Positions 5,652-6,406 of a DNA stretch of 6,406 nt are shown one piece after another. The notes beneath the pieces are model-generated. The model saw only the letters and a program-made list of their open reading frames with translations. It had not been told where the DNA came from and made no database searches. Within the stretch, counting starts at the first letter, position 1. Every line of letters begins with the position of its first letter. The stretch is taken from assembly GCA_937868455.1 (NCBI GenBank), contig CALMMO010000217.1:1-6406 (forward strand). Reading direction: 5' to 3'. Origin of the DNA: an uncultured Marmoricola sp. GTDB lineage: Bacteria; Actinomycetota; Actinomycetes; Propionibacteriales; Nocardioidaceae. A program made the position numbers and the translations under genes.

Positions 5652-6406
5652 GACTGGGTCTCCTTGCTCAGTTCGATGATCTTGTCGGCTAGCTCGGAGG
5701 CACTCAGAGGTAGGCCTCGCACTTGGTTGTAGCCGACCGCATCGACGAGGTACTTCCCACGAACCAACAGGCTCAGTTGGCCCATGTTCATTTCGGGGAT
5801 GAGGACCTTGTCGTAGCTCTTGAGGATGTCTCCCAGTTCCTTGGGGAACGGGTTGAGGTGGCGCAAGTGGGCCTGGGCAACGTTCACACCCAGTTTGCGG
5901 GCATCGCGGCAGGCCGCGCCGATGGGGCCGTAGGTCGAGCCCCAGCCCAGCACCAGCACCTTGGCAGCGCCACTGGGGTCATCAACCTCAAGGGGAGGCA
6001 GCGACTCCGCGATCTTGTCGATCTTGGCTTGGCGCAGGCGAGTCATGGTGTCGTGGTTGGTCGGGTCGTAGGAGATGTTGCCGCTGCCATCGGCCTTCTC
6101 GATGCCGCCGATGCGGTGCTCGATGCCGGCCGTGCCAGGAATCGCCCAGGGGCGCGCCAGCGTCTCGGAATCCCTCTTGTAGGGCCAGAACGTCTCGGTG
6201 CCATCGTCAAGAGTGTGGTTGGGGCCAGTGGCAAAGTTGGGCTCGATCACCGGCAGGTCATTGATGTCAGGCACCTGCCAAGGCTCCGAACCATTCGCAA
6301 GGTAGCCATCAGAGAGCAGCATGACCGGGGTGCGGTAGGTCACCGCGATGCGCGCAGCCTCGATGGCTGCGTCGAAACAATCGCTGGGTGAGCAGGGGGC
6401 GACCAC
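5648..6406 (-). CDS. korA: 2-oxoglutarate:ferredoxin oxidoreductase subunit alpha, C-terminal part (5' end outside window)
   Basis: KorA is the partner of KorB. In actinobacteria it is normally a fusion of gamma- and alpha-type domains of more than 600 residues; only the last 252 are here. The frame runs open to the window edge, and the GTG at 6404-6406 is an internal valine in the conserved VAPCSPSDCFDAAIEAARIA block, not a start. Other family blocks are YRTPVMLLSDGYLANGSEPW (24-43 of the fragment), HDTMTRLRQAKIDKIA (118-133), LGWGSTYGPI (153-162) opening the transketolase-C-like domain, and IPEMNMGQLSLLVRGKY (203-219). The gamma domain is not visible. korA precedes korB in one operon with a 4-bp overlap, and its promoter lies outside the window. 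Confidence 0.94.
   Translation of the reverse strand: MVAPCSPSDCFDAAIEAARIAVTYRTPVMLLSDGYLANGSEPWQVPDINDLPVIEPNFATGPNHTLDDGTETFWPYKRDSETLARPWAIPGTAGIEHRIGGIEKADGSGNISYDPTNHDTMTRLRQAKIDKIAESLPPLEVDDPSGAAKVLVLGWGSTYGPIGAACRDARKLGVNVAQAHLRHLNPFPKELGDILKSYDKVLIPEMNMGQLSLLVRGKYLVDAVGYNQVRGLPLSASELADKIIELSKETQS
5660..5665 (-). promoter_or_regulatory. Ribosome binding site of korB
   Basis: On the minus strand AAGGAG (complement of 5660-5665) lies eight bases before the ATG at 5651, inside the last codons of korA. It supports this ATG over the later in-frame methionines at residues 8 and 18. Confidence 0.7.

Noticed and set aside
5723..6391. Plus-strand open frame of 222 codons opposite korA
   Set aside because: It is antisense to a confidently identified korA with conserved blocks throughout; its Val/Gly/Arg-rich translation resembles no family I know.
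6404..6406. GTG at the window edge as the korA start
   Set aside because: It encodes a valine within a conserved block; KorA normally has several hundred residues before it.
1..6406. Search for a mobile element, CRISPR, tRNA/rRNA, toxin-antitoxin or biosynthetic cluster
   Set aside because: Every stretch except 4068-4128 is covered by recognised housekeeping genes, and no direct or terminal repeats or integrase/transposase motifs were seen.

Overview
The window looks like ordinary chromosomal DNA of a moderately GC-rich actinobacterium. The evidence is the family-level character of the proteins: a NuoN with the long hydrophilic loop I associate with actinobacterial sequences, a two-subunit KorA/KorB oxidoreductase, GTG starts and tightly packed genes. 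Leucine is very often TTG, which is unusual for a GC-rich actinobacterium. A lineage near the Nocardioidaceae/Propionibacteriales is possible, but this is a guess.

Layout. The plus strand (1-3180) carries the end of a complex I operon: the C-terminal part of nuoM, all of nuoN, then a long-chain polyprenyl diphosphate synthase. Each junction is a 4-bp start/stop overlap, so translation is probably coupled. On the minus strand, rarD (3177-4067) runs tail to tail into the synthase gene, and the two stop codons share one CTAG. A 61-bp gap (4068-4128) separates rarD from a divergent SRPBCC-domain gene (4129-4581, plus). This gap is the only noncoding DNA in the window and appears to be a compact bidirectional promoter, with rarD probably read from a leaderless mRNA. 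The SRPBCC gene again runs tail to tail, with overlapping stops, into korB. korB and the 3' part of korA (4578-6406, minus) form a 2-oxoacid:ferredoxin oxidoreductase operon with another 4-bp ATGA overlap.

How the genes fit together. Complex I passes NADH electrons to menaquinone and pumps protons. The prenyl synthase probably makes the menaquinone side chain, which would explain its place at the end of the nuo operon. KorAB oxidises a 2-oxoacid, probably 2-oxoglutarate, to the acyl-CoA with ferredoxin reduction. The neighbourhood is therefore centred on central carbon and respiratory metabolism. RarD is an EamA-family permease of unknown substrate, and the SRPBCC protein has no assigned ligand.

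I found no mobile element, CRISPR array, RNA gene, defence system or clearly new system. The points most worth a second look are: a cluster of odd residues in the first 80 bases that looks like sequence error at a contig edge; the symmetric divergent promoter with a leaderless rarD; and a likely terminator hairpin for the nuo/prenyl operon hidden inside the last codons of rarD. No stretch longer than 300 bases lacks a gene.
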